Shown here piece after piece: positions 17,558 through 26,184 of a stretch of DNA of 64,000 bases. Both the position numbers and the translations under genes were made by a program. A model generated the notes under the pieces. That model ran no database searches and was not told where the DNA came from. It saw only the letters and a program-made list of their open reading frames with translations. Each line of letters starts with the position of its first letter. The stretch's first letter is position 1. The DNA comes from Rhodoferax sp. Its GTDB lineage: Bacteria > Pseudomonadota > Gammaproteobacteria > Burkholderiales > Burkholderiaceae_C. Where the stretch lies: assembly GCA_024236015.1 (NCBI GenBank), contig JACKLK010000008.1:1-64000 (forward strand). Direction: 5' to 3'.

Positions 17558-19249
17558 ATGTCGAACAAGAAAATGGGTCCATGGCAGGCCGTTGTCGAAG
17601 CCCTGAAGCACGAGGGCGTGACCCATGTCTTCGGCCTGCCGGGCAACCCCAAGCATCTGGTGAACGATCTGATGGACCATTCGGACATCGCGTTCGTGCT
17701 CATGCGCGACGAGAAGTCCGCCGTGGCCTGCGCCTATGCCTGGGGCCGCCTGACCGGCCAGCCGGGCGTCGTGTTCTCGAACCCGGGGCCGGGCATCACC
17801 AACCTGGTGACCGGCCTGCTCGAGGCGACCTGCGGTTCGGTGCCGATGGTGGCGATCGCCAATGGCGTGGTGCAGCACCAGGAAGGCATGGGCGCGTTCC
17901 AGGAACTCGACTCGCGCACGCTGATGCGCCCGGTCACCAAGTGGATGGAGCGCGTGGCCGACATCCGGCGCGTGCCCTGGGTGATGCGGCGTGCCTTCGC
18001 CACGGCGCGCAGCGGGCGGCCGGGCGCGGTCTACGTGGAGCTGCCGTCCGACCTGGCCGACCAGCAGTGCGACATGCCGGCCTATGCCGTGGCACCCGCG
18101 GCCAGCCGCTGCCGGCCCGACGCCGAACGGCTGGCCGAGGCCGTGACCCTGCTGCGCCAGGCGCGCCAGCCCGTGATCGTGTGTGGCGCCGGCGCGGTGG
18201 TGTCGGGCGCAGCGGACGAGGTGGCGCAACTGGCGGACCGGCTGGCGGCTGCGGTGATGACCACGCCCGGCGGACGGGGCATCTATCCGGAAGACGGCCC
18301 CAACGCGATGGGGCAGATCGGCCTGTATTTCACGCAGGCCGGCAAGGCCTGGTACGACGACGCCGACGTGCTGCTGGTGCTCGGCTCGCGGCTCGAGGCC
18401 TTCAGCACCAACAGCTGGTCGCTGTACCCGAAGAACGCACAGCTGGTACAGGTCGACGTGGACCCGATGGCGCTGGACATGAACTGGCGCACGGCGGTGG
18501 GCGTGACCGGCGACGTGCGGCTCAGCGTGCGCGACATGCTGGCGGAGCTCGACCGGCAAGGCCATGCGCGCGACCCGGCCCGCGCCGACCGGCTGGCCGG
18601 CGCCAGCCGCGCCTATGTGCAGGCCTGCACTGCCGAGGCGCGCGAGCCGCACACGCCGATCCGCACCCGCCAGGTGCTCGAATCGGTGAACCGCATCTTC
18701 GGCCACGACACCATCCTGATGAAGGAGAACGGCGCGGCCGACCTGTGGTGCTACTACTGGCCGTATTACCGGGTGCTGGACGTCGGCGACTGCGTGCCGA
18801 TGGCCGAGCAGACCGCGATGGGCATGGGCGCCATCGGCGCCATCGGCGCCAAGCTGGCGCGGCCGCACAAGCAGGTCGTGTGTTTCGTCGGCGACGGCGC
18901 GATGCAGATGTCCATCGTCGAACTGGCCACGGCCAGCGAGCGGCGCTGCGGCGTGACCTGGGTGGTGCTGAACAACCAGGCCTTCGGCTGGGTACAGTAC
19001 AACCAGGTCCTGACCCAACGGCCGCTGCGCAACACCGGGTTCGAGGTCGGGTCGGATTTCGCGGCGATCGCCCGCGCCCAGGGTTGCCATGGCATCACGG
19101 TCACCGACCCGGCCATGGTCGATGCGGCGGTGCAGGAGGCGCAGCGGCTGAACCAGGAGGGAACCCCCGTGCTGATCGACGTGCGTATCGCCAAACACGA
19201 CTATTCCGACCATTTCGTCGCCGTGCACCATGAGCGCATCGACCACTGA
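17558..19249 (+). CDS. Thiamine-diphosphate-dependent enzyme, acetolactate synthase-like
   Basis: A 563-residue ThDP enzyme with the three-domain order of acetolactate synthase, benzoylformate decarboxylase and relatives. The N-terminal Pyr domain has the catalytic Glu52 in MRDEKSAVA and the loop SNPGPGITN. A central Rossmann-like domain follows (about 190-330), then a PP domain with the cofactor motif GDG at 445-447 and NN at 472-473. AGAGGAGG precedes the ATG at ideal spacing. The reaction is not known: these enzymes decarboxylate 2-oxoacids or make acyloins, and the exact subfamily cannot be read here. It lies between the transporter and the dimethylformamidase-like genes, overlapping the small-subunit gene by 20 bp, so it probably acts in the same pathway. 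Confidence 0.9.
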   Translation: MSNKKMGPWQAVVEALKHEGVTHVFGLPGNPKHLVNDLMDHSDIAFVLMRDEKSAVACAYAWGRLTGQPGVVFSNPGPGITNLVTGLLEATCGSVPMVAIANGVVQHQEGMGAFQELDSRTLMRPVTKWMERVADIRRVPWVMRRAFATARSGRPGAVYVELPSDLADQQCDMPAYAVAPAASRCRPDAERLAEAVTLLRQARQPVIVCGAGAVVSGAADEVAQLADRLAAAVMTTPGGRGIYPEDGPNAMGQIGLYFTQAGKAWYDDADVLLVLGSRLEAFSTNSWSLYPKNAQLVQVDVDPMALDMNWRTAVGVTGDVRLSVRDMLAELDRQGHARDPARADRLAGASRAYVQACTAEAREPHTPIRTRQVLESVNRIFGHDTILMKENGAADLWCYYWPYYRVLDVGDCVPMAEQTAMGMGAIGAIGAKLARPHKQVVCFVGDGAMQMSIVELATASERRCGVTWVVLNNQAFGWVQYNQVLTQRPLRNTGFEVGSDFAAIARAQGCHGITVTDPAMVDAAVQEAQRLNQEGTPVLIDVRIAKHDYSDHFVAVHHERIDH

Positions 19250-19565
19250 GCCGGGCGGTGGCACAGGTGTTTCGGCCGAGCAGGCGGCGCTGATCCGGCG
19301 CTTTCGGGCGGATCCGCTGGCCGCGCCCGATGCGCAGCTGCGCGCCTTCCTGCTGCCGCTGCGCAACCTGCCGGCGGCGCGCAAGCATGCGCTGATGCGC
19401 CTGCCGGCGCAACAGGCCTGGACCCTGGTGCGGCTCGGTGGCCGCGAGGCCCCGGTCGAGATCGTCGGCGGCCGCTGGCATTCGCGTGCCGATGCCGAAT
19501 GGGCGGTGTTCCGGGCCCGCTGGCAGGCCGTGCATGGGTGGGATCCGGAGCATCTCGATGACTGA
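19230..19565 (+). CDS. Putative small (alpha) subunit of a dimethylformamidase-like enzyme
   Basis: A 111-residue, mostly helical, Arg/Ala/Trp-rich protein with no signal peptide and no catalytic motif. Identification rests on context: its start overlaps the end of the ThDP gene by 20 bp and its stop overlaps the start of the large subunit by 8 bp. N,N-dimethylformamidases are made of a small subunit of about 130 residues encoded just before a large one of about 760, which is the arrangement here. The C-terminal GGRWHSRADAEWAVFRARW helix would be the part to compare with the known small subunit. The alternative is an unrelated small protein; codon usage and the overlaps argue that it is a real gene. 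Confidence 0.6.
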   Translation: MSASTTEPGGGTGVSAEQAALIRRFRADPLAAPDAQLRAFLLPLRNLPAARKHALMRLPAQQAWTLVRLGGREAPVEIVGGRWHSRADAEWAVFRARWQAVHGWDPEHLDD

Positions 19566-21801
19566 CGTCGTCGGTTACCTGGACCGCTGGACGGCGCAGC
19601 CGGGCGGCCGCGTGGCCGTGCACCTGTCCAGCGCCATGCCGGGAGCCGCCACGGTGACGCTGATCCGCCTGGGGCGTGGCGAGCATCGGGATGAGCCCGA
19701 CGGCATCGTGTTTGAGGCCGTGGACTCCGTGCCCGCGCAGGCCGTGACGCTGCGCCACCAGCCGGTCGACGCCGGCTCGTATGCACAGGTCGAAGGACTG
19801 GCCGACCTGCCGTTGGCCGATGCCAGCCTGGCCGTGCTGGTGCAGCCATGGCTGGTGTCCGGCGCGGAGCAGGTGGTCGTGGCCTTGCAGGGCGCCGATG
19901 TGCAGCGCAGCCTGCGGGTCGCGATCGATGGCGATGGTCGTGTGGCCCTGCGCGTCGGTGAGGCACAGGCCACGAGCCCGCACCCCGTGTTTGCGCGCCG
20001 CTGGAGCCTGTGGCTGCTGCACTGGTGCGCCAGCTCCGTGCAACTGGACATCGTCGACGTGCGCACCGGCCGGCGCAACACGCTGGCGCTGCCGCTGCCG
20101 ACCGCGCCGCCGGCCTGGCGGACCCTGACGCTGGCCGGCATGGCGCTGCAGGACGGCACGGTCGGCGCACATTTCGACGGCCGGCTCGAGCGCCCGGTGT
20201 TGTGGCCATCGACGGTGTCGTGCGAGGCGGCGCTGCATGCGGTGTTGCGCCAGAGCGGCCTGCCCGACGGGGCGCTGGCCTGCTGGGACTTCGCGCCGCA
20301 CGAGCAGCAGTCGTTGCTGCCCGACCACGGGCCGTACGGCCTGCACGGCCGGCTCGTGCAAGGCCCCAAGCGCGCGGTGCGCGGCGCACGCTGGAGCGGC
20401 TCGGTGTTCGACTGGCGCCAGGCGCCCGGACAATATGCCGCCGCGCATTTCCACCGGGACGACCTGACCGACGCGCAGTGGCAGCCCGATGTCTGGATCG
20501 CGCTGCCGCCTGACCTGCGCTCGGGTGCGTATGCGGTGCGGATCCAACGGGACGATGCCGACGACGATGGCAGCCTGACCGGCGGCCTGTGCCGCCTGCC
20601 GCTGTTCGTGCGGCCGGCAACCGCGCCATCGCCCGGGGACGCCGTGGTGGCGGTGGTGTTCCCGACCTTCACCTACCTGGCCTATGCGAACGACCGCTGC
20701 GCATGGTTCGGGCACAACCCCGAGGTGCTGGCCGACCAGGCGATCACGCTCGAGCCGACCGACGTGTTGTTGTCGCAGCATCCGCAGTGGGGCCTGTCGC
20801 TGTACGACACGCATCGTGACGGGGCCGGCGTCAGCACCACGTCGCGCTGGCGCCCCATCCCCGGTTTCCAGCCGGACCAGCGCGCCTGGCAGGCCGGTGA
20901 AGGTTCGGGCCGCTGGAACTATCCGGGCGACCTGCTGCTGGTCGAATGGCTCGAACGCGAAGGCATCGCCTGGCATGCGTTCACCGACGACGACCTGCAC
21001 GCCCACGGCAGCGCCGTGCTGGCGCCGTATCGCACCGCGCTCACCGGCAACCATCCCGAATACGCGACGACCGCACTGCTCGACGCCTACCGCGGTTTCG
21101 TCGCCGGCGGCGGGCGCATGATCTACCTGGGCGGCAACGGCTTTTACTGGAAGGTGGCCTGCCACCCGCAACACGATGGCGTGCTCGAACTGCGCCGGGC
21201 CGAGGACGGCAACCGCAGCTGGGCCGAGGAACCCGGCGAGTATTACCACGCCTTCGACGGCGGCTACGGCGGCCTGTGGCGCCGCAACGGGGTGGCGCCG
21301 CAAAGCTGGCTCGGTGTCGGCTACAGCGGCCAGGGTTTCCGGCGCAGCGTGGGATACGAGCGCACGGCCGAGTCCGACCTGCCGCAGGTCGCATTCGTGT
21401 TCGACGGCGTGCCTGCGCGCAGCTTCGGCACCCAGGGCGTGATCGGCGGCGGCTGCGCCGGCGTCGAGGTGGACCGGCAGGACGCGGCACTGGGCTCCGA
21501 TCCGCTCGGCATCCGGCTGGCCAGCTCGGTGCCGTTCGATGCGACCTATTTCGTGGCCAACGAGGAGTTGCTGGTGTCGCGCCCGACGATCAGCGGCCCG
21601 TTTTCGCCCGGCCTGCGCGCCGACGTGGTGCTGCAGGCGTCGGCGGGGGGTGGCGCGGTGTTCTGTACCGGATCGATCGCATGGGTCGGTGGCCTGGCCG
21701 CCGTCGGCGGCGACCCGCACGTGCAGCGCATCACCCGCAACGTATTGACGCGTTTCCTCGATCCGGCGCCGCTGGAGGTGGAGCGTGGAGAGGCCGACTG
21801 A
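19558..21801 (+). CDS. N,N-dimethylformamidase-like large (beta) subunit
   Basis: A 747-residue protein with two parts. Residues about 130-240 look like a LamG/concanavalin-like beta domain (AHFDGRLERPVLWPS region). From about 360 on it has the class I amidotransferase-like fold of DMFA2 proteins. The Paracoccus enzyme uses a mononuclear iron held by two Tyr and one Glu (Tyr399, Tyr440, Glu521) with a nearby His519. Counterparts are visible: Tyr373 or Tyr376 in TFTYLAYAN, Tyr416 in SLYDTHRDG, and His499/Glu501 in GNHPEY, with similar spacing. The GGGRMIYLGGNGFYW strand is also typical. It should hydrolyse a small amide; the substrate may well differ from DMF. The start at 19558 lies inside the end of the small-subunit gene, indicating coupled translation. 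Confidence 0.85.
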   Translation: MTDVVGYLDRWTAQPGGRVAVHLSSAMPGAATVTLIRLGRGEHRDEPDGIVFEAVDSVPAQAVTLRHQPVDAGSYAQVEGLADLPLADASLAVLVQPWLVSGAEQVVVALQGADVQRSLRVAIDGDGRVALRVGEAQATSPHPVFARRWSLWLLHWCASSVQLDIVDVRTGRRNTLALPLPTAPPAWRTLTLAGMALQDGTVGAHFDGRLERPVLWPSTVSCEAALHAVLRQSGLPDGALACWDFAPHEQQSLLPDHGPYGLHGRLVQGPKRAVRGARWSGSVFDWRQAPGQYAAAHFHRDDLTDAQWQPDVWIALPPDLRSGAYAVRIQRDDADDDGSLTGGLCRLPLFVRPATAPSPGDAVVAVVFPTFTYLAYANDRCAWFGHNPEVLADQAITLEPTDVLLSQHPQWGLSLYDTHRDGAGVSTTSRWRPIPGFQPDQRAWQAGEGSGRWNYPGDLLLVEWLEREGIAWHAFTDDDLHAHGSAVLAPYRTALTGNHPEYATTALLDAYRGFVAGGGRMIYLGGNGFYWKVACHPQHDGVLELRRAEDGNRSWAEEPGEYYHAFDGGYGGLWRRNGVAPQSWLGVGYSGQGFRRSVGYERTAESDLPQVAFVFDGVPARSFGTQGVIGGGCAGVEVDRQDAALGSDPLGIRLASSVPFDATYFVANEELLVSRPTISGPFSPGLRADVVLQASAGGGAVFCTGSIAWVGGLAAVGGDPHVQRITRNVLTRFLDPAPLEVERGEAD

Positions 21802-21822
21802 CATGAACAAGGAGACACGCCG

Positions 21823-22491
21823 ATGCCGACCGTCCTGATCACCGGCTGCGACACCGGCCTGGGGCGCGCGTTCGCGCAGCAATATGCCCGCGACGGCTGG
21901 AACGTCTGGGCCACCTACCGCGACCTGGCCAACACCATCGCGGACGACCGCATCCGGCACGCGGCGCTGGACGTCACCGCGTTCGCGCAGTTCGACGCCC
22001 TGCGCGCGCAGGTGGGCGCCGAGCCGATCGACCTGCTGGTCTCCAACGCCGGCATCGGCCTGGACGTCGGCACGCTCGGTGAACTCAACTTCGACTACGT
22101 GCAGCGCATGTTGTCGGTCAACCTCGTGGGGGCGCTCAAGCTGGTCGAGACCTTCGTCGACAACGTCGCGGCCAGCCAGCTGCGGCGCATCGTGCTGGTG
22201 ACCAGCCGCATGGGATCGATCGAGTCCAACCTCAGTGGCGGCCACTACGGCTACCGCGCGAGCAAGGCCGGCCTGAACGCGGTCGGACGCAGCCTGGCGA
22301 TCGACCTGTACCCGCGCGGCGTGGCGGTGACCATGATCCATCCCGGCTGGGTCAGCACCCAGGGCGGGGGCCCGCAGGCACCGATGGATGCGGACCAGAG
22401 CGTCGCGTCGATGCGCGACGTGGTCGCGCGCATGGGCAACCACGAGACCGGCAACTTCGTCAGCTACGACGGCAGGAGCCTGCCATGGTGA
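21823..22491 (+). CDS. Short-chain dehydrogenase/reductase (SDR)
   Basis: A 222-residue cytoplasmic NAD(P)-dependent oxidoreductase of classical SDR length. The cofactor loop is TGCDTGLGRAFA, followed by SNAGIG, catalytic Ser in VTSRMGSIES and YRASK with the active-site Tyr and Lys. The closest style is the sepiapterin-reductase/CsgA-like group (atypical GCDTGLG, short C-terminus). A good RBS (AAGGAGAC) lies eight bases before the ATG. It sits between the amidohydrolase subunits and the second amidohydrolase, whose start overlaps its end by 7 bp, so it is an integral member of the operon. Substrate unknown; an alcohol or aldehyde from the imported compound is likely. Confidence 0.92.
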   Translation: MPTVLITGCDTGLGRAFAQQYARDGWNVWATYRDLANTIADDRIRHAALDVTAFAQFDALRAQVGAEPIDLLVSNAGIGLDVGTLGELNFDYVQRMLSVNLVGALKLVETFVDNVAASQLRRIVLVTSRMGSIESNLSGGHYGYRASKAGLNAVGRSLAIDLYPRGVAVTMIHPGWVSTQGGGPQAPMDADQSVASMRDVVARMGNHETGNFVSYDGRSLPW

Positions 22492-23678
22492 TCGACGACG
22501 CCGGTTTCGATGCCATCGTCGCGGGCGGTCGCGTCATCGATCCGGCCAACGCCGTCGATGCGGTGTGCGACATCGGCATTCGCGACGGCCGGGTCGCCGC
22601 GCTGGCGCCCGTGCTGCCGCGCCCGCCGGGCGTGACGATCCACGATGCCGATGGCCTGCTCGTGGTGCCGGGCCTGATCGACCTGCACACCCATGTCTAT
22701 GCCAGGGCCACCTCGTACGGCGTCGACCCGGACCGGGTGGCGCTGCGCGCCCAGGTCGCCACCATGGTGGATGCGGGCAGCGCGGGGGCGGGCACCTATG
22801 CGGGTTTCCATGCCTTCGTGATCGAGCCGGCCCGTACCCGGGTGCTGGCCTTCCTGAACATCTCGTTCCCGGGCATCTTCGCGTTCGACCGCGACGTCAT
22901 GGTCGGCGAGGCGGCGCACCTCACGCTGCTGCACGTGCCGCGCTGCGTGGAGGTCGCCCGCGCGCACGCGGACTCGGTCGTCGGCATCAAGGTGCGCCTG
23001 GGCGGTGCCGTCTCCGGCGACCTGGGGCTGCAGGCGCTGGACAAGGCCCAGCAGGCGGCGGCCGAACTCGGGCTGCCGGTCATGTGCCACGTCGGTCGCC
23101 CGCCGCCGAGTTACGCCGAGATCGTCGACCGGCTGCGGCCGGGCGACATCCTGACCCATTGTTTCCGTCCGGCGCCGAACGCGCCGGTGGACGACGCGCG
23201 CAAGGTGTTGCCGTCGGTGCGCGCCGCGCGCCGGCGCGGCGTGTTGTTCGACATCGGCCACGGCATGGGCGCCTTCGGTTTCGACAGCGCCGAGGCGGCG
23301 CTGGCCGACGGCTTCGCGCCGGACACCATCTCCAGCGACGTGCACGGGCTCAGCGTCGACGGGCCTGCCTACGACCTGCTGCACACGATGAACAAGCTGC
23401 TCAACTGCGGCATGCCGGTGCCCGACGTGGTGCGCACCGTCACCGTGGCGCCGGCCCGGGCCATCGGGCGGCCGCAGCTCGGCCAACTGGCGGTGGGCGC
23501 CTGTGCCGACCTCGCGCTGTTCCGGCTGGCGGAGGTGGCGCTGCGTTTCGTCGACGTGACCGGTGCACACCGCGACAGCGCGCGGCTGCTCAAGCCTGCC
23601 GGCATGTTGCGTGCCGGGCACTGGTGCGATGCACAGCCGCGGCCATGGGAATTCCCGCGCAAGGCCGATGGCGGTTGA
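22485..23678 (+). CDS. Metal-dependent amidohydrolase, deacetylase-like
   Basis: A 397-residue amidohydrolase-superfamily enzyme of the D-hydantoinase/deacetylase branch. A small beta domain precedes the TIM barrel. The metal-binding IDLHTHVY motif lies at about residues 65-72; a candidate carboxylated Lys is in GIKVRLGG near 170; further ligands are the His in MCHVGRPP, HCF and the Asp in SSDVHG near 286. The pattern resembles the EF_0837/AHA_3915 family annotated as amidohydrolase/deacetylase. RBS AGGAG precedes the ATG, which overlaps the SDR stop. It supplies a second, mechanistically different amide or ester hydrolase in the operon, perhaps acting on the product of the iron enzyme. Confidence 0.9.
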   Translation: MVIDDAGFDAIVAGGRVIDPANAVDAVCDIGIRDGRVAALAPVLPRPPGVTIHDADGLLVVPGLIDLHTHVYARATSYGVDPDRVALRAQVATMVDAGSAGAGTYAGFHAFVIEPARTRVLAFLNISFPGIFAFDRDVMVGEAAHLTLLHVPRCVEVARAHADSVVGIKVRLGGAVSGDLGLQALDKAQQAAAELGLPVMCHVGRPPPSYAEIVDRLRPGDILTHCFRPAPNAPVDDARKVLPSVRAARRRGVLFDIGHGMGAFGFDSAEAALADGFAPDTISSDVHGLSVDGPAYDLLHTMNKLLNCGMPVPDVVRTVTVAPARAIGRPQLGQLAVGACADLALFRLAEVALRFVDVTGAHRDSARLLKPAGMLRAGHWCDAQPRPWEFPRKADGG

Positions 23679-23735
23679 GCGCGTGGCCGCGGCCCGCCGG
23701 ATGCGCCGGGCCGGATTTCAACTCAGGAGCAGACC

Positions 23736-24779
23736 ATGACACATTCATCACCATCGACATCGGTCCCGCCGACCCGGATCGCGATCGCCGGTTTCGGCGC
23801 CTGGGGCCAGATGCATGCCAAGGCGATCGACGCGATCGACGGCGCCGAGGTGGTCGCGGTGCTTGCGCGCAGCGACGCGGCGCGCACGGCGGCGCGCGAT
23901 CTGGTGCCGCAGGCGGTCGTCGTCGACGACCTGGACGCGCTGCTGGCCCTCGAGGGGGTCGACGTGGTCAACGTCACCGTGCCCAACCACCTGCATGCGG
24001 CCACGGCGGTGCGCGCGCTCGACGCCGGCCGGCATGTGTTTCTCGAGAAACCGATGGGCCTGGACCTGGCCGAATGTGATGCGGTGGCGGACGCCGCGCA
24101 GCGCAACGCGCGGCAGGTGGCCGTGAACTACGAGTTGCGGGTGTCGCGGCAGTGGGGCCTGGTGCGCGAGCAGATCGCGCAGGGCGTGCTGGGCGCGGTG
24201 CGTTACCAGCACCTGACGCTGTTCCGCAAGCCGTTTCGCACCGGCGCCGGCGGATGGCGCTACGACCCGGCCCGTGTCGGCTCCTGGGTGCTCGAGGAGC
24301 TGGTGCATTTCATCGACCTGGTGCTCTGGTATGCCGAGGCCGACGGCATGCCGTGCCGGGTCTCGGCCTTCGGCGGCGATCCGAACCAGCCGCTGGCCGA
24401 TTTCCAGACCGTGGTGCTGCAATGGCCCGGCGGCGCGACGGCCGTGCTCAGCCAGTGCCTGGGCGGTTTCGAACACCATACCGTGCTCGAGGTGGCCGGC
24501 AGCCAGGGCGCCTTGCGCACCTGGTGGAGCGGGGCGATGGATCGCACCACGACACCGAGCTTCGACATGAAACTGCGCCGCGGCGATGCCGATGCGGTGT
24601 CGCTCGAGATCCCGCTGTCGGGCGAGGTGTTCGAGCTGGAGGAACATCTGCGCCAGGCGTATGCCGGCTTTGCCCAGGGCCGCTCGGTGATGTCGCCGCA
24701 GCAGGCCCGTCCCAGCATCGTCGTCGCGCTGGCGGTCGACCGGGCGCTGCGCGAAGGGCGCGCCATCGAACTGGCCTGA
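23736..24779 (+). CDS. Gfo/Idh/MocA-family oxidoreductase
   Basis: A 347-residue NAD(P)-dependent dehydrogenase. The N-terminal Rossmann fold has GFGAWGQMHA, and the EKPMGLDLAE helix carries the catalytic Lys of the EKP motif near residue 107; the C-terminal half is the alpha/beta substrate domain. The ATG has CAGGAGC upstream. It is the last gene of the operon, 57 bp after the amidohydrolase, and convergent with phaZ. Members oxidise sugars, inositols or related polyols; some act on amino compounds. The substrate is unknown, but it ends a cluster of importer, ThDP enzyme, SDR and two hydrolases. Confidence 0.92.
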   Translation: MTHSSPSTSVPPTRIAIAGFGAWGQMHAKAIDAIDGAEVVAVLARSDAARTAARDLVPQAVVVDDLDALLALEGVDVVNVTVPNHLHAATAVRALDAGRHVFLEKPMGLDLAECDAVADAAQRNARQVAVNYELRVSRQWGLVREQIAQGVLGAVRYQHLTLFRKPFRTGAGGWRYDPARVGSWVLEELVHFIDLVLWYAEADGMPCRVSAFGGDPNQPLADFQTVVLQWPGGATAVLSQCLGGFEHHTVLEVAGSQGALRTWWSGAMDRTTTPSFDMKLRRGDADAVSLEIPLSGEVFELEEHLRQAYAGFAQGRSVMSPQQARPSIVVALAVDRALREGRAIELA

Positions 24780-24803
24780 CCGCGGGCGCGCGGCGCGCCG
24801 GCC

Positions 24804-26021
24804 TCAGCCCAGGCTCGCGTGGATATGCTCGCGCACCCGCGGGTAGATCTGCTGGTTCCACTTGCGCCCGCTGAACACGCCGTAGTGGCCGACGCCGGTC
24901 TGGACGTGATGCGTCTTGCGGTACGGGCGGATGTTCGGGCACAGGTCCTGGGCGGCGACGGTCTGCCCGATGGAACAGATGTCGTCGCGTTCGCCCTCGA
25001 CCGTCATCAGCGCGGTGCGGCGGATCGCCGCCGGGTCGACGGTGCGCCCGCGGTATTGCAGCACGCCGCGCGCCAGGTCGTAGCTCTGGAACACCTTTTC
25101 GACCGTCTCGAGGTAGAACTCGGCCGGCAGGTCGTTGACGGCCAGGTATTCGTCGTAGAACACGCGGATCGTGTCGGCCTTGTCCAGTTCGCCCTCGACG
25201 AGATAGCGATACAGGTCCTTGAAGGCATTCTGGTGCCGTTCCAGGTTCATGCTCATGAAGGCGCCGAGCTGCACGAAACCCGGATAGACCCGGCGCATGT
25301 AGCCCTTGTGCGGCAGCGGCACGGTGCTGATCAGGTTCTTTTCGAACCATGCGATCGGCTTGCTGGTGGCCAGCGTATTGACACCGGTCGGATTGACCCG
25401 GCAATCGACCGGGCCGGCCATCAGCGTCAGGCTGCGCGGTTGGGCCGGGTCGTCGTCCTCGGACATCAGCGCGGTGGCCGCGAGCGCGGCCACGCAGGGC
25501 TGGCACACGGCGACCACGTGGGTGCCGGGGCCGATGGCGCGGATGTAGCGCATCATGTGGTCGATGTAGTCGTCGAGTCCGAACCCGCCTTCGCGCAGGT
25601 GGACGTCGCGCGCGTTGTGCCAGTCCGTGATGTAGACGTCGTGGTCCTGCAGCAAGGTGCGCGTGGTTTCGCGCAGCAGCGTCGCGAAGTGGCCGGACAG
25701 CGGCGCCACCAGCAAGACTGGCGGCTGCCCGGCGAGCGTGTCGTCTTCCTTGCGGAAGTGCAGCAGGCTGCCGAACGGCAGTCGCATCACGGTGTGTTCC
25801 GTGACCGCGATCGCCTGCTCGCCCAGGTTCACGCTGTCGATGCCGAAGGCCGGCCGGGAATGCGTCAATCGCATGCGCGAGAACACTTCCATGGACGCCG
25901 CCGTCCTGCGCAGCAGCGAACCTTCGGTGTTGCCGAGCCAGAACGTGGCGGCGACGCCTTGCGCGAGCAGGCGAAGGGGTGACAGGAGGTCGGACTGTGT
26001 CTGGTAGGCCTGGTACAACAT
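24804..26021 (-). CDS. phaZ: Intracellular poly(3-hydroxybutyrate) depolymerase
   Basis: A 405-residue PhaZ of the Cupriavidus PhaZ1 type, which mobilises native PHB granules in the cytoplasm. The nucleophile is a Cys, not the usual lipase-box Ser, in VVAVCQPCVAAL near residue 180; the catalytic His lies in GVGHYGVFSG near the C-terminus, and the WHNARDV and DDYIDHMMRYI motifs are family features. No signal peptide is present, as expected for an intracellular depolymerase. The start at 26021 (MLYQAYQTQSD) is the usual one, with AGGAG upstream; the frame is open for 46 codons more without support. The gene implies that the organism stores PHA. Convergent with the Gfo/Idh/MocA gene. Confidence 0.96.
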   Translation of the reverse strand: MLYQAYQTQSDLLSPLRLLAQGVAATFWLGNTEGSLLRRTAASMEVFSRMRLTHSRPAFGIDSVNLGEQAIAVTEHTVMRLPFGSLLHFRKEDDTLAGQPPVLLVAPLSGHFATLLRETTRTLLQDHDVYITDWHNARDVHLREGGFGLDDYIDHMMRYIRAIGPGTHVVAVCQPCVAALAATALMSEDDDPAQPRSLTLMAGPVDCRVNPTGVNTLATSKPIAWFEKNLISTVPLPHKGYMRRVYPGFVQLGAFMSMNLERHQNAFKDLYRYLVEGELDKADTIRVFYDEYLAVNDLPAEFYLETVEKVFQSYDLARGVLQYRGRTVDPAAIRRTALMTVEGERDDICSIGQTVAAQDLCPNIRPYRKTHHVQTGVGHYGVFSGRKWNQQIYPRVREHIHASLG

Positions 26022-26184
26022 GGGACTCCTGGTTCTGAACGGTCGCTGCGGGACCCGGACCTGTCCTGTGCCCTGCCGTTGCAAGTTACGGGCCAGCGCG
26101 CGGACCTGTGGCAGGCCCTGCCGGCGACTGGCACAAGGCTTGCGTGGCCGATGTTCCATCGACAGCCCACTTCAGGAGAGAACC

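Noticed and set aside
15743..20629. Very long reverse-strand open frame of 1628 codons
   Set aside because: It lies antisense to five well-supported genes. Its translation is Arg/Ala/Pro/His-rich with no domain, the usual shadow in high-GC DNA.
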